Assembly (NCBI GenBank): GCA_965247735.1
Contig: CBDFHN010000002.1
Span: 4,340,001 to 4,404,000, forward strand
Length of the DNA stretch: 64,000 bases
Reading direction: 5' to 3'
Origin: JAOXRU01 sp965247735
GTDB taxonomy: Bacteria > Bacteroidota > Bacteroidia > Flavobacteriales > Flavobacteriaceae
Under the pieces are notes generated by a model. That model was not told where the DNA came from, made no database searches, and worked only from the letters and a program-made list of their open reading frames with translations. Below are positions 35,759 through 45,381 of this stretch, piece after piece; within the stretch, counting starts at the first letter, position 1, and every line of letters begins with the position of its first letter. The position numbers were made by a program, and so were the translations under genes.

Positions 35759-36217
35759 CTAAACGCCAAATTGACGCAGGTGATGATCTAGGTGTTTGTA
35801 AAATAGAATATTCCACTCATCGGTAGTTAATGGTCCAAAAGAATGCGACTCTCTATTATTAAAATGTTCAGCACCTAGCTGTTGTGTTTTGTTGATATAC
35901 GTAATAATCCTATCTTTTTCAAGAGTAAAATCTTTTGCTGTAGTAATTAAAAACTGTGGTGCTGTTCTACTATTTTTCTTATATGGCTTTTTACCTACTA
36001 CTGTAGATTTTGCAAGTAGTTTTATCAATACTTTTTTCAAGCCTTTTGGTTTGGGATGTATATCTTCATAAGTCATTTCGTAAACAACATTGCAATGTGC
36101 CAGCATTTGCGAAACATCCATCTTTCCCCAGAGCCCATTTGTGGTATCGCTAAGACTATTAATCCTATTTACTAATTGCTCAACATCTGTGTTGTCAAAA
36201 ACATTCTTTAGTTCCAT
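35759..36217 (-). CDS. DUF1569 (DinB-like) family protein
   Basis: 152 aa. It shows the DUF1569 pattern: LVNRINSLSDTTNGLWGKMD, VSQMLAHCNVVYEMTY, and near the end FGPLTTDEWNILFYKHLDHH followed by LRQFG. The fold is DinB-like with His ligands at AHC and HLDHH. The role is unknown. Its start overlaps the end of lspA by 10 bp, so the two are co-transcribed. Confidence 0.88.
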   Translation of the reverse strand: MELKNVFDNTDVEQLVNRINSLSDTTNGLWGKMDVSQMLAHCNVVYEMTYEDIHPKPKGLKKVLIKLLAKSTVVGKKPYKKNSRTAPQFLITTAKDFTLEKDRIITYINKTQQLGAEHFNNRESHSFGPLTTDEWNILFYKHLDHHLRQFGV

Positions 36218-36720
36218 AATGATAGGTTTTTAGAATTATTATTTCTTTTAAAAATTGCATTAGTCATTATAAGTACTGTTCCAATAACAATAGATACATC
36301 ACTCATGTTAAAGATACCAGTTTTAAAAACCCCCACATCTATATGCATAAAATCCGTAACAGATCCATATAAGATTCTATCGTAGATATTTCCTATACCA
36401 CCACCTATTATAAAGGATAGTGCAATAGCTGTTAATCTATCTGTCCTACTTTTTTTGAGGATATAAATAAATAAGAATAAAAGTACAAGTATTGGTAGTA
36501 TCTGTAAAACTATTATTTTTAGAAATGGAGGCAGATTGCTTCCCATACTTAATGCTGCACCAGTATTTTCTACTTTTAATAAGATAAAATTATTGCCAAT
36601 AATACTAATAGTTTCTTGAGCTGTAATATGTTTTCGAGCACTGTTTTTTGTAATCTGATCGCAACTAATATTAAGAAAGATAATAGCTAGTATTAATAAA
36701 ATTCTCAGTAAACGTTTCAT
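36208..36720 (-). CDS. lspA: Signal peptidase II (lipoprotein signal peptidase)
   Basis: 170 aa, four membrane spans. Family motifs: SCDQITKNSARKHI, KVENTGAALSMG, GGIGNIYDRILYGSVTDFMH with one catalytic Asp (YDR), and FNMSDVSIVIG with the other (SD in place of the usual AD). It cleaves lipoprotein signal peptides at the inner membrane; the many lipoproteins in this window would be substrates. It is shorter than many Flavobacteriia LspA proteins (around 200 aa), so it may be a second copy. Confidence 0.9.
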   Translation of the reverse strand: MKRLLRILLILAIIFLNISCDQITKNSARKHITAQETISIIGNNFILLKVENTGAALSMGSNLPPFLKIIVLQILPILVLLFLFIYILKKSRTDRLTAIALSFIIGGGIGNIYDRILYGSVTDFMHIDVGVFKTGIFNMSDVSIVIGTVLIMTNAIFKRNNNSKNLSLWN

Positions 36721-36875
36721 AATGGTAGTGTAAGTATAACTTTACTTTTATATGTAAAGCTATTCAAACTTACACCTTTTTTAGAATGAAAAAGATTTTT
36801 ATAACAGATTTTACTAGTTAAATTGTGTTAAAATTGAATAAAAATCAATACTATTGTACGGAATATTTTTTTTGA

Positions 36876-37655
36876 ATGAAAAAAACAGCATTAGTTACTG
36901 GAGCCGCATCTGGATTAGGATTAGAATTAACGATACTTTTAGCAAAAGGTAATTACCAATTGATAATAGTAGATATAGATGCATCTAAATTAGAAGCTGT
37001 AAAAGAAGATTTAGAAAACACACACAATACAACTGTACAGTCTATAGTTTTAGATTTAAGTGAGCAAAATGTTGCTGAAACCATTTTTAAAGAAATTAAT
37101 GGTACTTCAATAGATGTTTTAGTTAATAATGCAGGTTTTGGAGTATTTGGAATGTTTTATGACACCGATTGGGAACGTGAGGCTGCAATGTTAAATTTGC
37201 ATATCATGACAACCACACACCTTACCAAGTTAGTGTTGCCAGGAATGATAAAAAGAGGAAAAGGAAAAATACTAAACTTATCTTCCTTAGCAGGTTTTCA
37301 GCCAGGCCCATTAATGACTATTTATTATGCTTCAAAAGCATATATACTTTCTTTTTCGGAAGCTATTGCCAACGAGTTAAAAGGCACTGGAGTAACAGTA
37401 ACGGTCTTATGCCCTGGGCAAACAAAAACAGCGTTTCAAAGTGTAGTTTCTGAAGGTGTTAGCGATAATAAAATACAGTTTAACATGGCATGTGCCAAAA
37501 AGGTAGCTGAATATGGCTATAAGGCAATGCAAAATGGAAAAACGGTAGCCGTACCCGGAACTTTCAATAAGTTATTGTGTAACTTACCTAGACTAATGCC
37601 AAGAAAAATGGCAGCAGGTATTGTTCGTAGAATACAAGATAAAAATAGAGATTAA
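36876..37655 (+). CDS. SDR-family oxidoreductase
   Basis: 259 aa, a classical short-chain dehydrogenase: cofactor motif TGAASGLGLELT, NNAGFGVFG, catalytic Ser in ILNLSSLAGF and the YxxxK motif in YYASKAYILSF. The substrate is unknown; the family resembles DltE/YqjQ-like NAD(P)-dependent dehydrogenases. It is divergent from lspA with ~155 bp between. Confidence 0.92.
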   Translation: MKKTALVTGAASGLGLELTILLAKGNYQLIIVDIDASKLEAVKEDLENTHNTTVQSIVLDLSEQNVAETIFKEINGTSIDVLVNNAGFGVFGMFYDTDWEREAAMLNLHIMTTTHLTKLVLPGMIKRGKGKILNLSSLAGFQPGPLMTIYYASKAYILSFSEAIANELKGTGVTVTVLCPGQTKTAFQSVVSEGVSDNKIQFNMACAKKVAEYGYKAMQNGKTVAVPGTFNKLLCNLPRLMPRKMAAGIVRRIQDKNRD

Positions 37656-37792
37656 CACTAATCTTAAATACTACAAGTATAGTACTTATAGCATCCAAGA
37701 CATATTTGATTAATTACTAAGTTCTCTTTTTTCATGAGTTAAAAAATGAAAACGAGTATTAATTTTTGAGACGTTACTATTATAAAAATCTT

Positions 37793-40717
37793 TTAATCAA
37801 CCTGAAATTCTAACTGTCCTATTTGCCTAGTTTCTTTGTTGTCTACCAGTTGTAACGATATGTTTTTAGATTCTTGGTCTTTAGTACCATAGTTACTTAT
37901 TAACGTTGCGTATATAGTAACAGGTCCATTGATGCTTCTTCTAGATTCGCTAAAATACTTTACATAAACGGTATAGGTACCTCGTATGGCTTTCTTTATA
38001 GAAAACTCTTCTGGACCATAACCTCTAGTGAAGTCAGTACTTATTTTTCCACCAGTTTTGGTGTTGGTATGTTGATAAAAACACTTTTCCCCATTAGGGT
38101 CTATAACCCATAAATCAATATCATTATCATTGCTGCTCCAATCCAATGTAATTCTAACATCTAAAGGCATTGGATTGATAAGGTTTATAGGCACATCTTT
38201 AATATTTAGTTCTTTTTTATGTAGACTTATAAGATTGTTTAGCTCATTAATAATAACGTCTTTGATAGGATTAAAACGATTCCATTCAGTATTCAGGATA
38301 AAAGTATAAGTAGTTAGCGCATCTTGATACTGTTGATTTGCTATATATGCCAATGCCAAATCTCTAAAGGACTGTGGCTCTTCTGGTCGTAACATTTTTA
38401 GCTCTTCGTATATCTTAATTGCAATTGTACACCTACCTTCGTTTAGGTAGCGTTTGGCAACTACTTTTAATAACTCTGGATTTTCTAAATCTAATTCCAA
38501 GGTATTAGATAATACCCGTATAGCCTTTTCTTTTTGCTTCCTGTTGAATAGCAAATCTGCAACATGGATATAAAATGAAGGTCTGTTTTTATGTTCTTTT
38601 TTAAGACTATAGTACACAGAATCTATGCTGGTGTCTTTGGCATTTCTTAGTGCATCCATATATGGAGCATCTGGCATCCATGATAAAACTTTTATTTTTG
38701 GTTTTTGCGCTCTATTTTTTGGCTTAGTATCTTTATCTCTTAGTAAACCAGAACTATATACTTGCTGCGGTTCTATTTCTATCTGGTTTTCTTCTTCCAT
38801 AACTTCTATTTCTCTTACTTCATCATCGGAATTGGTTGTTCGGTATTCCATAATAACAGTTTCTTCAACTTCTATCTCATCTTCAATTACTTCAATAATT
38901 TCCGGTGCTGGAGGTGGATTATTTGTTGTTCTTGAACCTTGTAAATTGTCTTTTTTAGTACCATAAGGAGAATTGGTATACCAAGAGTACAATGCTGTAG
39001 CTCTATTTTGTGTGTTTAATAGAATTTCTTTTGGACTCTTTTTTGGTACTTCCTTTTGGATTGCTAAAAGTTTATAATAATCTTCTTTTAACTCTTGAGG
39101 TGGTACTATCTTATGGGTAACATAGTCTTGTACTCTGTCTAGGACAATAAAAGAAGTGTTTTTAGTAATGATATTAAAACGCTTACCTAAACTTCTAATT
39201 TCATCTTTGTTTTTTGAATGCTGAATGTTAAGGGCTGCTATTTTTTTGTTAGCCCATATGGTACTTACATTTGCATTAGCTCCCTTTTTGATATTAAAAG
39301 TTTGTTGATGAGTAACCATATTTCTATTGCCATAATTAAGTGTAAGCTTTGCATTTTCTTTAAGAAGAATACCCGCAATCTCAAAATACTTACCAACTCT
39401 GGTAGGTGTGTTTGGGTAGATCTCCTTTAGTGCAGTTTTATTAAAAGTGTATGATAAAAATTTCTCTTCATTGGTTTTTAAAATGGAAATGGCTTCCATA
39501 CTTGTCATTCTGTTGAGGTTTATATACGCACCATTGGTCTTTAAAGCTATATTTTGTAAGGCAGTATAGTTACTTCCTATGTTAGAACTAAAGGTAAATA
39601 CTGGTGTTTTTGTAGTTGTACTTAGTTCTTTTCCTATGGTATGTATACCATCAGAAAATAAGAGTATTTCGTCTGCTCTAGAATTAAATTTTAGGTTTTC
39701 AAAGCAGCTAGCACCATCATTATTAAGGTTTCTTATGTAGTTTATTAATTTAGAAGTATCGCTACCAATACTGAATTCTTTGGCGGGTTTTATAAAGGTG
39801 TTAAAAGTGAATAGTGTTATGTTTTTTGTTCCTTTTATACTGCTTAGATATGTTGTTAATAGCTCTAATTCTTTATTGATGTTTCTATCTGAAGCAGAAA
39901 AAGAGTTATCCCAATAGATAGTGATGTCTTTTGGATCTTTTTTTGCAGTTTTATTTAATTTAGGTGCTTTTGTAAGTAGATAAAAATAGGTTTGTTTTTC
40001 AAATTCGCCAGTAAATAACTGGTAATCGGAGTTGGAAGGTCTCGGAATAGTAAATTTTAATGGAGTGGTGGCTTTATAATTATTGCGTGTAAAGCTTAGC
40101 AACTGCGCATTGTTGTCTTGGTCGAAGTTTATGTTTTTAAACTCTGATGTAATTTTATTTGTTTTTTGACTGCTTTTAATGACTTTTACAGCTAGTTCAA
40201 ATTGATCTATACTTTTTGGAGTCTTAATAGGCAGGGTATAATAAAGGTTGTTTTTGTCTCCTTCTAAAGTTTCGGTAATGGCTAAAACTACTCTTTTGTT
40301 TCCATTAGCTGGTATGGGGAATATTTTGGTGCTAAAAATATTTCCTTTGGTTTTGGTAGCAATTCCTGGATCAATATTTTGGCGTACAACTGCTTCAAAG
40401 GCTTGTCTAGCTTTTACTTTTTCTATAAGCACACCTTCTCTTAGTTTCCCATTGATATCTAAGGCATATCTGCAAACTTCTTGTCCTTCGGCTAAAGGCA
40501 TGGTAAAGTCACCTTGAAGATCTCTTGCAGTTGCATTATAAAACACAATATCAAATGTAGTAGTGGCTACGTTTCCAATAACGGTAACTTCTACAGCTAG
40601 TTTGGAGATCTTTAATTTCTCTTTTTTCCCAGACTTTTTTACAGAAAGTGATGGTATTTGACTAAAACAATAGGATTGAAATAAAGTGATAACGATACAA
40701 AGTAGTGCTTTTCTCAT
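37793..40717 (-). CDS. Large VIT / vWA-like / TPR / DUF2135 surface-type protein
   Basis: 974 aa with a signal peptide (ending CFSQ). Domains in order: VIT domain (~30-160; TFDIVFYNATARDLQGDFTM, RQAFEAVVRQNIDPGIA), a degenerate von Willebrand A part (~260-400; WDNSFSASDRN carries DxSxS, and LFSDGIHTIG follows), an acidic linker (~620-660, EVEETVIMEYRTT ...), TPR-like repeats (~700-800) and a DUF2135 beta-sandwich near the C-terminus (RITLDWSSNDNDIDLWVIDP). The mix suggests a periplasmic or surface scaffold. It is monocistronic. Confidence 0.9.
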   Translation of the reverse strand: MRKALLCIVITLFQSYCFSQIPSLSVKKSGKKEKLKISKLAVEVTVIGNVATTTFDIVFYNATARDLQGDFTMPLAEGQEVCRYALDINGKLREGVLIEKVKARQAFEAVVRQNIDPGIATKTKGNIFSTKIFPIPANGNKRVVLAITETLEGDKNNLYYTLPIKTPKSIDQFELAVKVIKSSQKTNKITSEFKNINFDQDNNAQLLSFTRNNYKATTPLKFTIPRPSNSDYQLFTGEFEKQTYFYLLTKAPKLNKTAKKDPKDITIYWDNSFSASDRNINKELELLTTYLSSIKGTKNITLFTFNTFIKPAKEFSIGSDTSKLINYIRNLNNDGASCFENLKFNSRADEILLFSDGIHTIGKELSTTTKTPVFTFSSNIGSNYTALQNIALKTNGAYINLNRMTSMEAISILKTNEEKFLSYTFNKTALKEIYPNTPTRVGKYFEIAGILLKENAKLTLNYGNRNMVTHQQTFNIKKGANANVSTIWANKKIAALNIQHSKNKDEIRSLGKRFNIITKNTSFIVLDRVQDYVTHKIVPPQELKEDYYKLLAIQKEVPKKSPKEILLNTQNRATALYSWYTNSPYGTKKDNLQGSRTTNNPPPAPEIIEVIEDEIEVEETVIMEYRTTNSDDEVREIEVMEEENQIEIEPQQVYSSGLLRDKDTKPKNRAQKPKIKVLSWMPDAPYMDALRNAKDTSIDSVYYSLKKEHKNRPSFYIHVADLLFNRKQKEKAIRVLSNTLELDLENPELLKVVAKRYLNEGRCTIAIKIYEELKMLRPEEPQSFRDLALAYIANQQYQDALTTYTFILNTEWNRFNPIKDVIINELNNLISLHKKELNIKDVPINLINPMPLDVRITLDWSSNDNDIDLWVIDPNGEKCFYQHTNTKTGGKISTDFTRGYGPEEFSIKKAIRGTYTVYVKYFSESRRSINGPVTIYATLISNYGTKDQESKNISLQLVDNKETRQIGQLEFQVD

Positions 40718-40941
40718 TGGAATACCTTTTAGAATTAACGATACCTATCGCCTTTCAAAAACTATTCCAAACTACATATACACTATTATTTTTGTAAATA
40801 GGACATAGTTAATAGTATTTAGTAGATAATATCATGATAAATTTGTAACTTACTGAAAGTTAAACTGTAGTAACCTCTTTTTTAAATACAAGCAATTGTA
40901 AATATCGAATTGCTTTTTTGTTAACATAAAATATTAAAGAG

Positions 40942-41466
40942 ATGAAAAAAACAGCCATTACACTAGCCATCCTATTTACTTTTACCAACATTTTATATGC
41001 GCAGACAGATTTTGCAAAGGAGTATAAACCTATACTAGAAAAAGGATTTAACTTAACCATAGCGCTTGCCGAAAAAATGCCCGAATACTTATATTCTTTT
41101 AAGCCAGAAAAAAGCGCTAAAAGCTTTGGACAACAAATGGTACATGCTACCTGGGGAACGGATGTTATTATAGATATCTATGTGATGGGCAATACCGAAA
41201 GGAATTTTGTAGAACCAGATGCCGAAATTATGTCTAAAGAAGAAATTATAGCAGACATGAGATTGTATGCAAAAAATGCATTAGAAAATTTGGATAAACT
41301 TACAGAAGAGCAGCTTAAGGAGATGACCAACCTCTTTGAACAAACAGAAACCACAAAGAAAAAGTGCATCTATTTTGTACATGACCATATGACAAACCAT
41401 AGAGCAAAAGCCAATCTGTATTTTAGACTTTGTGGACAAGAACCACCAGCATATGGTTTCTTTTAG
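40942..41466 (+). CDS. DinB-family protein, exported
   Basis: 174 aa with a signal peptide ending LYAQ, so the protein works in the periplasm. The DinB fold is seen in AKEYKPILEKGFNLTIALAE, SFGQQMVHATWGTDVII and the late CIYFVHDHMTNHRAKANLYF with three His. Metal binding is likely; the substrate is unknown. It is divergent from the VIT protein gene with ~220 bp between. Confidence 0.88.
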   Translation: MKKTAITLAILFTFTNILYAQTDFAKEYKPILEKGFNLTIALAEKMPEYLYSFKPEKSAKSFGQQMVHATWGTDVIIDIYVMGNTERNFVEPDAEIMSKEEIIADMRLYAKNALENLDKLTEEQLKEMTNLFEQTETTKKKCIYFVHDHMTNHRAKANLYFRLCGQEPPAYGFF

Positions 41467-41625
41467 GCTTTCATTTTGGAGTTAATTTCTAGAGATTTGT
41501 CTCTAGATTAAACTATTTTTTTGGAGACATGCTTCATGCTCCTGAGTATATGATGTTGGGTTATGGTTTTTATTAAGGAATAACCTTTTTTGTATAGAAC
41601 AATATTCGTCAAATAAAATGACTGT

Positions 41626-41671
41626 TATGGATATAGTATAGGGACAATTCTGGAACTATACTATATCCATA
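41626..41671. other. Perfect 16-bp inverted repeat
   Basis: TATGGATATAGTATAG and its exact complement CTATACTATATCCATA flank a 14-nt loop. No T-tract follows on either strand, so it is a poor terminator candidate. It lies in a 279-bp gap between the DinB and peptidase genes and 75 bp before the latter start, and may be a protein-binding or RNA element. Confidence 0.6.
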
Positions 41672-41745
41672 TAAAATACAATACAATTGTAGGGCTATGT
41701 TTTTGCATAAAGTAAATTGTTTACTTTAGCTGCAAATATATTATC

Positions 41746-42501
41746 TTGACCACTTCTTCTTTTCATTTTGTAAAAAGAGTATTTTTAAATAATAAGGTAC
41801 GATACCGCTTATCTATTCTTCCTAGGAAGTTTTCTAAGTTAGAACGAGATATTATATCAAAAGAATTGTCTTTTTATAATAGATTAACAAAGTGGCAGCA
41901 AGTAGAGTTTGAAGATAGGGTACTTCGTTTTATAGAAGCACATGAGTTTGTAAGTAGAGAAAATGTAGTTCTTACCAATAGGATGAAATTACTGATATCA
42001 GGTACAGCAGTTATGATAACTTTTGGTTTTCATAGCTATTTGCTATCAATGTTTACTACAATTATTGTTTTTCCGGAACATTATTTTTCTACAATTAATA
42101 AGCAATATCATAAAGGAGAAGCAAACCCTATGGTTAAAGCCGTGGTATTCTCTTGGCAAGATTTTGAAGAAGGGATAAAAATAACTAATGATAACCTTAA
42201 TTTAGGCATACATGAGTTAACCCATGCCCTATATTTTAGTTTTATAAAAGAACAAAGTAGTAGTGCAAGACATTTTAGAACCTGTTATAAGGATTTGTTA
42301 GATTTTTTAAAAGATCCAAAAGAGCAACAAAAAGTAATAAAAGCAAAATACTTGCGTGATTATGCTTTTGAAAACCAACACGAGTTTTTAGCAGTAATGG
42401 TAGAGCATTTTTTTGAAACTCCAGATGTGTTTAAAGAAAAATTACCTCAGATTTATTATCGACTACGAAAAGTATTTAATATTGATTTTGCGGGCTATTA
42501 A
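41746..42501 (+). CDS. M90-like zinc peptidase (MtfA-related)
   Basis: 251 aa from a TTG start (the first ATG is deep inside the conserved part). The zinc-binding motif HELTH lies in LNLGIHELTHALYF, with ENQHEFLAVMVEHFFETPD further on providing a possible third ligand. The N-terminal half matches the MtfA layout (LTKWQQVEFEDRVLRFIEA, LISGTAVMITFGF). MtfA of E. coli is a cytosolic peptidase tied to glucose-transport regulation; here the role is unproven. Confidence 0.85.
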   Translation: MTTSSFHFVKRVFLNNKVRYRLSILPRKFSKLERDIISKELSFYNRLTKWQQVEFEDRVLRFIEAHEFVSRENVVLTNRMKLLISGTAVMITFGFHSYLLSMFTTIIVFPEHYFSTINKQYHKGEANPMVKAVVFSWQDFEEGIKITNDNLNLGIHELTHALYFSFIKEQSSSARHFRTCYKDLLDFLKDPKEQQKVIKAKYLRDYAFENQHEFLAVMVEHFFETPDVFKEKLPQIYYRLRKVFNIDFAGY

Positions 42502-42528
42502 ATAGTTAGTGTTTTTAATAAAATCAAT

Positions 42529-44085
42529 TTAGTAATTTATTATTGCGGCTTCAGCACAACGTTCTCCATCCATAGCAGCAGATATAATTCCGCCAGCATA
42601 ACCACCACCTTCACCACAAGGGTAAAGACCTGCTACTTCAGGATGGGCTAAGTTTTCTTCTCTAGGGATATTTACTGGAGATGATGTACGAGATTCTACA
42701 CCAATTACATTAGCTTCTGCTGTATAGTAGCCATGCATTTTGTCTCCAAAAGCCTTAAAGCCTTTTCTTAAACGTCCTCCAATCTGTTTTGGAAGAACAG
42801 AATGTAGTGGAGCAGAAGTTAAACCAGGCTGATAAGATGTTGTATTAAGATCATTAGATAGTTTGCCTTCTACAAAATCGGTAAGTCTTTGTGCTGGTGC
42901 TTTCTGACTTCTTCCTCCAGCGGTAAAAGCCAAACGTTCTAGGTCTTTTTGATATTCTAAGCCTTTTAATACTCCAAAATGCTCGTATTTCTTAAGATCT
43001 TGTTCTGCATTAATCTCTACTACAATCCCAGAATTAGCAAATTCATTGTTTCGTTTGGAAGGGGACATTCCGTTAACAACAACTTCTCCATTTGCAGTAG
43101 CAGCTGGTACAATAAAACCTCCAGGACACATGCAAAAAGAATAAACTCCTCTATTGTTTACTTGATGTACCATTCCGTATGACGCAGCTGGGAGTAATTC
43201 GTCTCTTTTTCCTTCACAATGGTATTGTATACTGTCTATTATATGCTGTGGATGTTCTACACGTACGCCCATAGCAAATGACTTTGCTTTTAATGCAATA
43301 TCTTTTTTATGTAAAAGATAGTAGATATCTCTTGCCGAGTGTCCAGTAGCCAAAATTACCCGCTTGGCAGGCATTTCTATATCGTTCCGAAGCTGTAGGG
43401 CAGTAATTTTACCATCATTAACTGTAAAGTCAATAACTCTGGTATTAAAATGGATCTCTCCTCCATATTTTAAAATAGTTTCCCGAATGTTCTGAACCAC
43501 TTTTGGCAGTTTATTGGTTCCAATATGTGGATGCGCATCTACAAGTATTTGCGAAGTAGCACCGTGATAAACTAAGTTTTCAAAAATACGTCTAACATCA
43601 CCACGTTTTAGACTTCTGGTATATAGTTTTCCGTCAGAATAGGTGCCAGCACCACCTTCTCCAAAACAATAGTTAGAATCTTCGTTTACAAAATGATCCT
43701 GATTAATGGCTTTTAAATCTCTACGCCTGTCTTGAACATTTTTGCCACGTTCCAATACAATAGGTTTATAGCCTAACTCAATACATCTAAGTGCAGCATA
43801 CATACCTGCAGGCCCAAAACCAATAATATGAATGGGTTTGGCGGTAGACACATCTTTGTATTCAAAAGAATAATCATCTTCCTTAGATGGAACTTCATTA
43901 ATATAGACCGCAACCTTGTAGTTGAATATAATTAAAGCCTTACGTGCATCTATAGATTTGCGTAAAATTTTTACGGCGGTAATAGTTTTGGTATCAACTT
44001 TTAATGCTTGTGCAGCTTTTATTTTAAGGATATTCTCTTTAGTTTCCTCTTTAAGCGTTACGCGAAGTTGAATTTCTTTTACCAT
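42529..44085 (-). CDS. FAD-dependent oxidoreductase (COG2509-like)
   Basis: 518 aa. FAD-binding motif GFGPAGMYAALRC lies near residue 94 after an N-terminal ~85-residue domain typical of the group (QLRVTLKEETKENILKIKAA). Further marks are GEGGAGTYSDGKLYTR, PAKRVILATGHSARDIYYLL, FCMCPGGFIVPAA and CGEGGGYAGGIISAAMDG. The family is conserved but not assigned a reaction. It is convergent with the peptidase gene and monocistronic. Confidence 0.9.
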   Translation of the reverse strand: MVKEIQLRVTLKEETKENILKIKAAQALKVDTKTITAVKILRKSIDARKALIIFNYKVAVYINEVPSKEDDYSFEYKDVSTAKPIHIIGFGPAGMYAALRCIELGYKPIVLERGKNVQDRRRDLKAINQDHFVNEDSNYCFGEGGAGTYSDGKLYTRSLKRGDVRRIFENLVYHGATSQILVDAHPHIGTNKLPKVVQNIRETILKYGGEIHFNTRVIDFTVNDGKITALQLRNDIEMPAKRVILATGHSARDIYYLLHKKDIALKAKSFAMGVRVEHPQHIIDSIQYHCEGKRDELLPAASYGMVHQVNNRGVYSFCMCPGGFIVPAATANGEVVVNGMSPSKRNNEFANSGIVVEINAEQDLKKYEHFGVLKGLEYQKDLERLAFTAGGRSQKAPAQRLTDFVEGKLSNDLNTTSYQPGLTSAPLHSVLPKQIGGRLRKGFKAFGDKMHGYYTAEANVIGVESRTSSPVNIPREENLAHPEVAGLYPCGEGGGYAGGIISAAMDGERCAEAAIINY

Positions 44086-44158
44086 GTGGCAAAACTACTT
44101 AAAATTCAAGTATTCTTAGATATGATTTTCTGATGTATTTTTATTTTATAAAGAAGGA

Positions 44159-45298
44159 TTAATCTAGCTTGGTTATGCTATAAAGTTTCTTCATTTTTTT
44201 TAGCATAAATTTTTCAGGAAGACTTCTTAAGAAAAAATTACGGAAGCCTTTACCATATTTTATATGTGCAATACTACCCGTCATTTTAGATGTTTTTACA
44301 ATTTCATTTACTTTTTCATCTCTTTTTTCTTGAAAAGAGGCAAATGCTTTGCTAAAAGTGTCTTCTTTAGCAAGACAATGCGATAAGTAATATGCATCCT
44401 CAATAGCTTGTGCGCCTCCTTGTCCCATATTTGGTGTAGTAGCATGTCCTGCATCGCCAATAAGGCAAATATTATCTGTATGCCATTTCTTTAAAGGTGC
44501 TAAGTCACTAATATCACTTCTAATAATGTTTTCTTCAGGTGTATGGGTAATTATTGTGTTAATTAAAGGATCAAAATCTGCAAATAACGCTGTTATCTTT
44601 TGTTTAACAGCGGTATTGTCTTTTTGATTGGCGTCGGCAATAAAAACAGCAAACCAATATGTTTTATCATCTGATACTTGGGAGATTCCAAACCGTATTT
44701 GATTGCCCCAAAGTTCAAAACCTTGGTGACGAATGCTATCTTCTAAATTAAAGTTTGCAATACCACGCCAACAACTTTGTCCCGAATACCTAATTTTACT
44801 ATTGGGGAATAATTGTGTTCTAACTTTTGAATTGATGCCATCTGCTCCAATAATACCATCAGTTTCTATATGGCTATTGTCATCGAAGTTAACTTTTAGT
44901 TTTCCATTGTTTAGCTGTTCATAGGATGTAAATGCTTTAGCAAGGGTAATTTTTTCTGAAGGAATTTCATTAAATAATGCATTCTGCAGCGTAGCTCTAT
45001 GGATGGCTACTGTTGAATAACCAAAATGGGCTTTAATAGTGTCTTGCAGGGTATCGTTTATAGGTTTAAAGTTTTGGTCAGCAATTGTGATTCTGTCAAT
45101 AGTATTACCAAGGTTTTGTATGGTGTTTAGCATTCCAAGCCATTCCATAACTTGAAGCGCATTTGGAGCTAACCATATTCCTGCGCCAACTTCACGAAGT
45201 TCAGGAGTACGTTCATAAACATGGTAAGCAATGTCTTGTTTTTCTAATGCCAATGCAGTTGTAAGACCGCCAATACCTCCACCTATAATAGTAATCAT
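44159..45298 (-). CDS. FAD-dependent monooxygenase (PHBH-like)
   Basis: 379 aa. The dinucleotide motif ITIIGGGIGGLTTALALEKQ is at the N-terminus, the DG motif lies in DGIIGADGINSKVRTQLF, and the second FAD motif is ICLIGDAGHATTPNMGQGG. This fits group A flavin hydroxylases such as salicylate or zeaxanthin-type monooxygenases; the substrate is not evident. Confidence 0.92.
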   Translation of the reverse strand: MITIIGGGIGGLTTALALEKQDIAYHVYERTPELREVGAGIWLAPNALQVMEWLGMLNTIQNLGNTIDRITIADQNFKPINDTLQDTIKAHFGYSTVAIHRATLQNALFNEIPSEKITLAKAFTSYEQLNNGKLKVNFDDNSHIETDGIIGADGINSKVRTQLFPNSKIRYSGQSCWRGIANFNLEDSIRHQGFELWGNQIRFGISQVSDDKTYWFAVFIADANQKDNTAVKQKITALFADFDPLINTIITHTPEENIIRSDISDLAPLKKWHTDNICLIGDAGHATTPNMGQGGAQAIEDAYYLSHCLAKEDTFSKAFASFQEKRDEKVNEIVKTSKMTGSIAHIKYGKGFRNFFLRSLPEKFMLKKMKKLYSITKLD

Positions 45299-45381
45299 AT
45301 TATGTGTTTTTCACCTACTAAATTGCTTCTGTAAAAATACCTTTTAATCCTTAGTATATGATTAAGCTGGGTTAAGAAAAA

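Noticed and set aside
41488..41507. Terminator after the exported DinB gene (TCTAGAGA / TCTCTAGA)
   Set aside because: The stem is only 8 bp with a T-run that starts 7 bases later; too weak to list as a feature.
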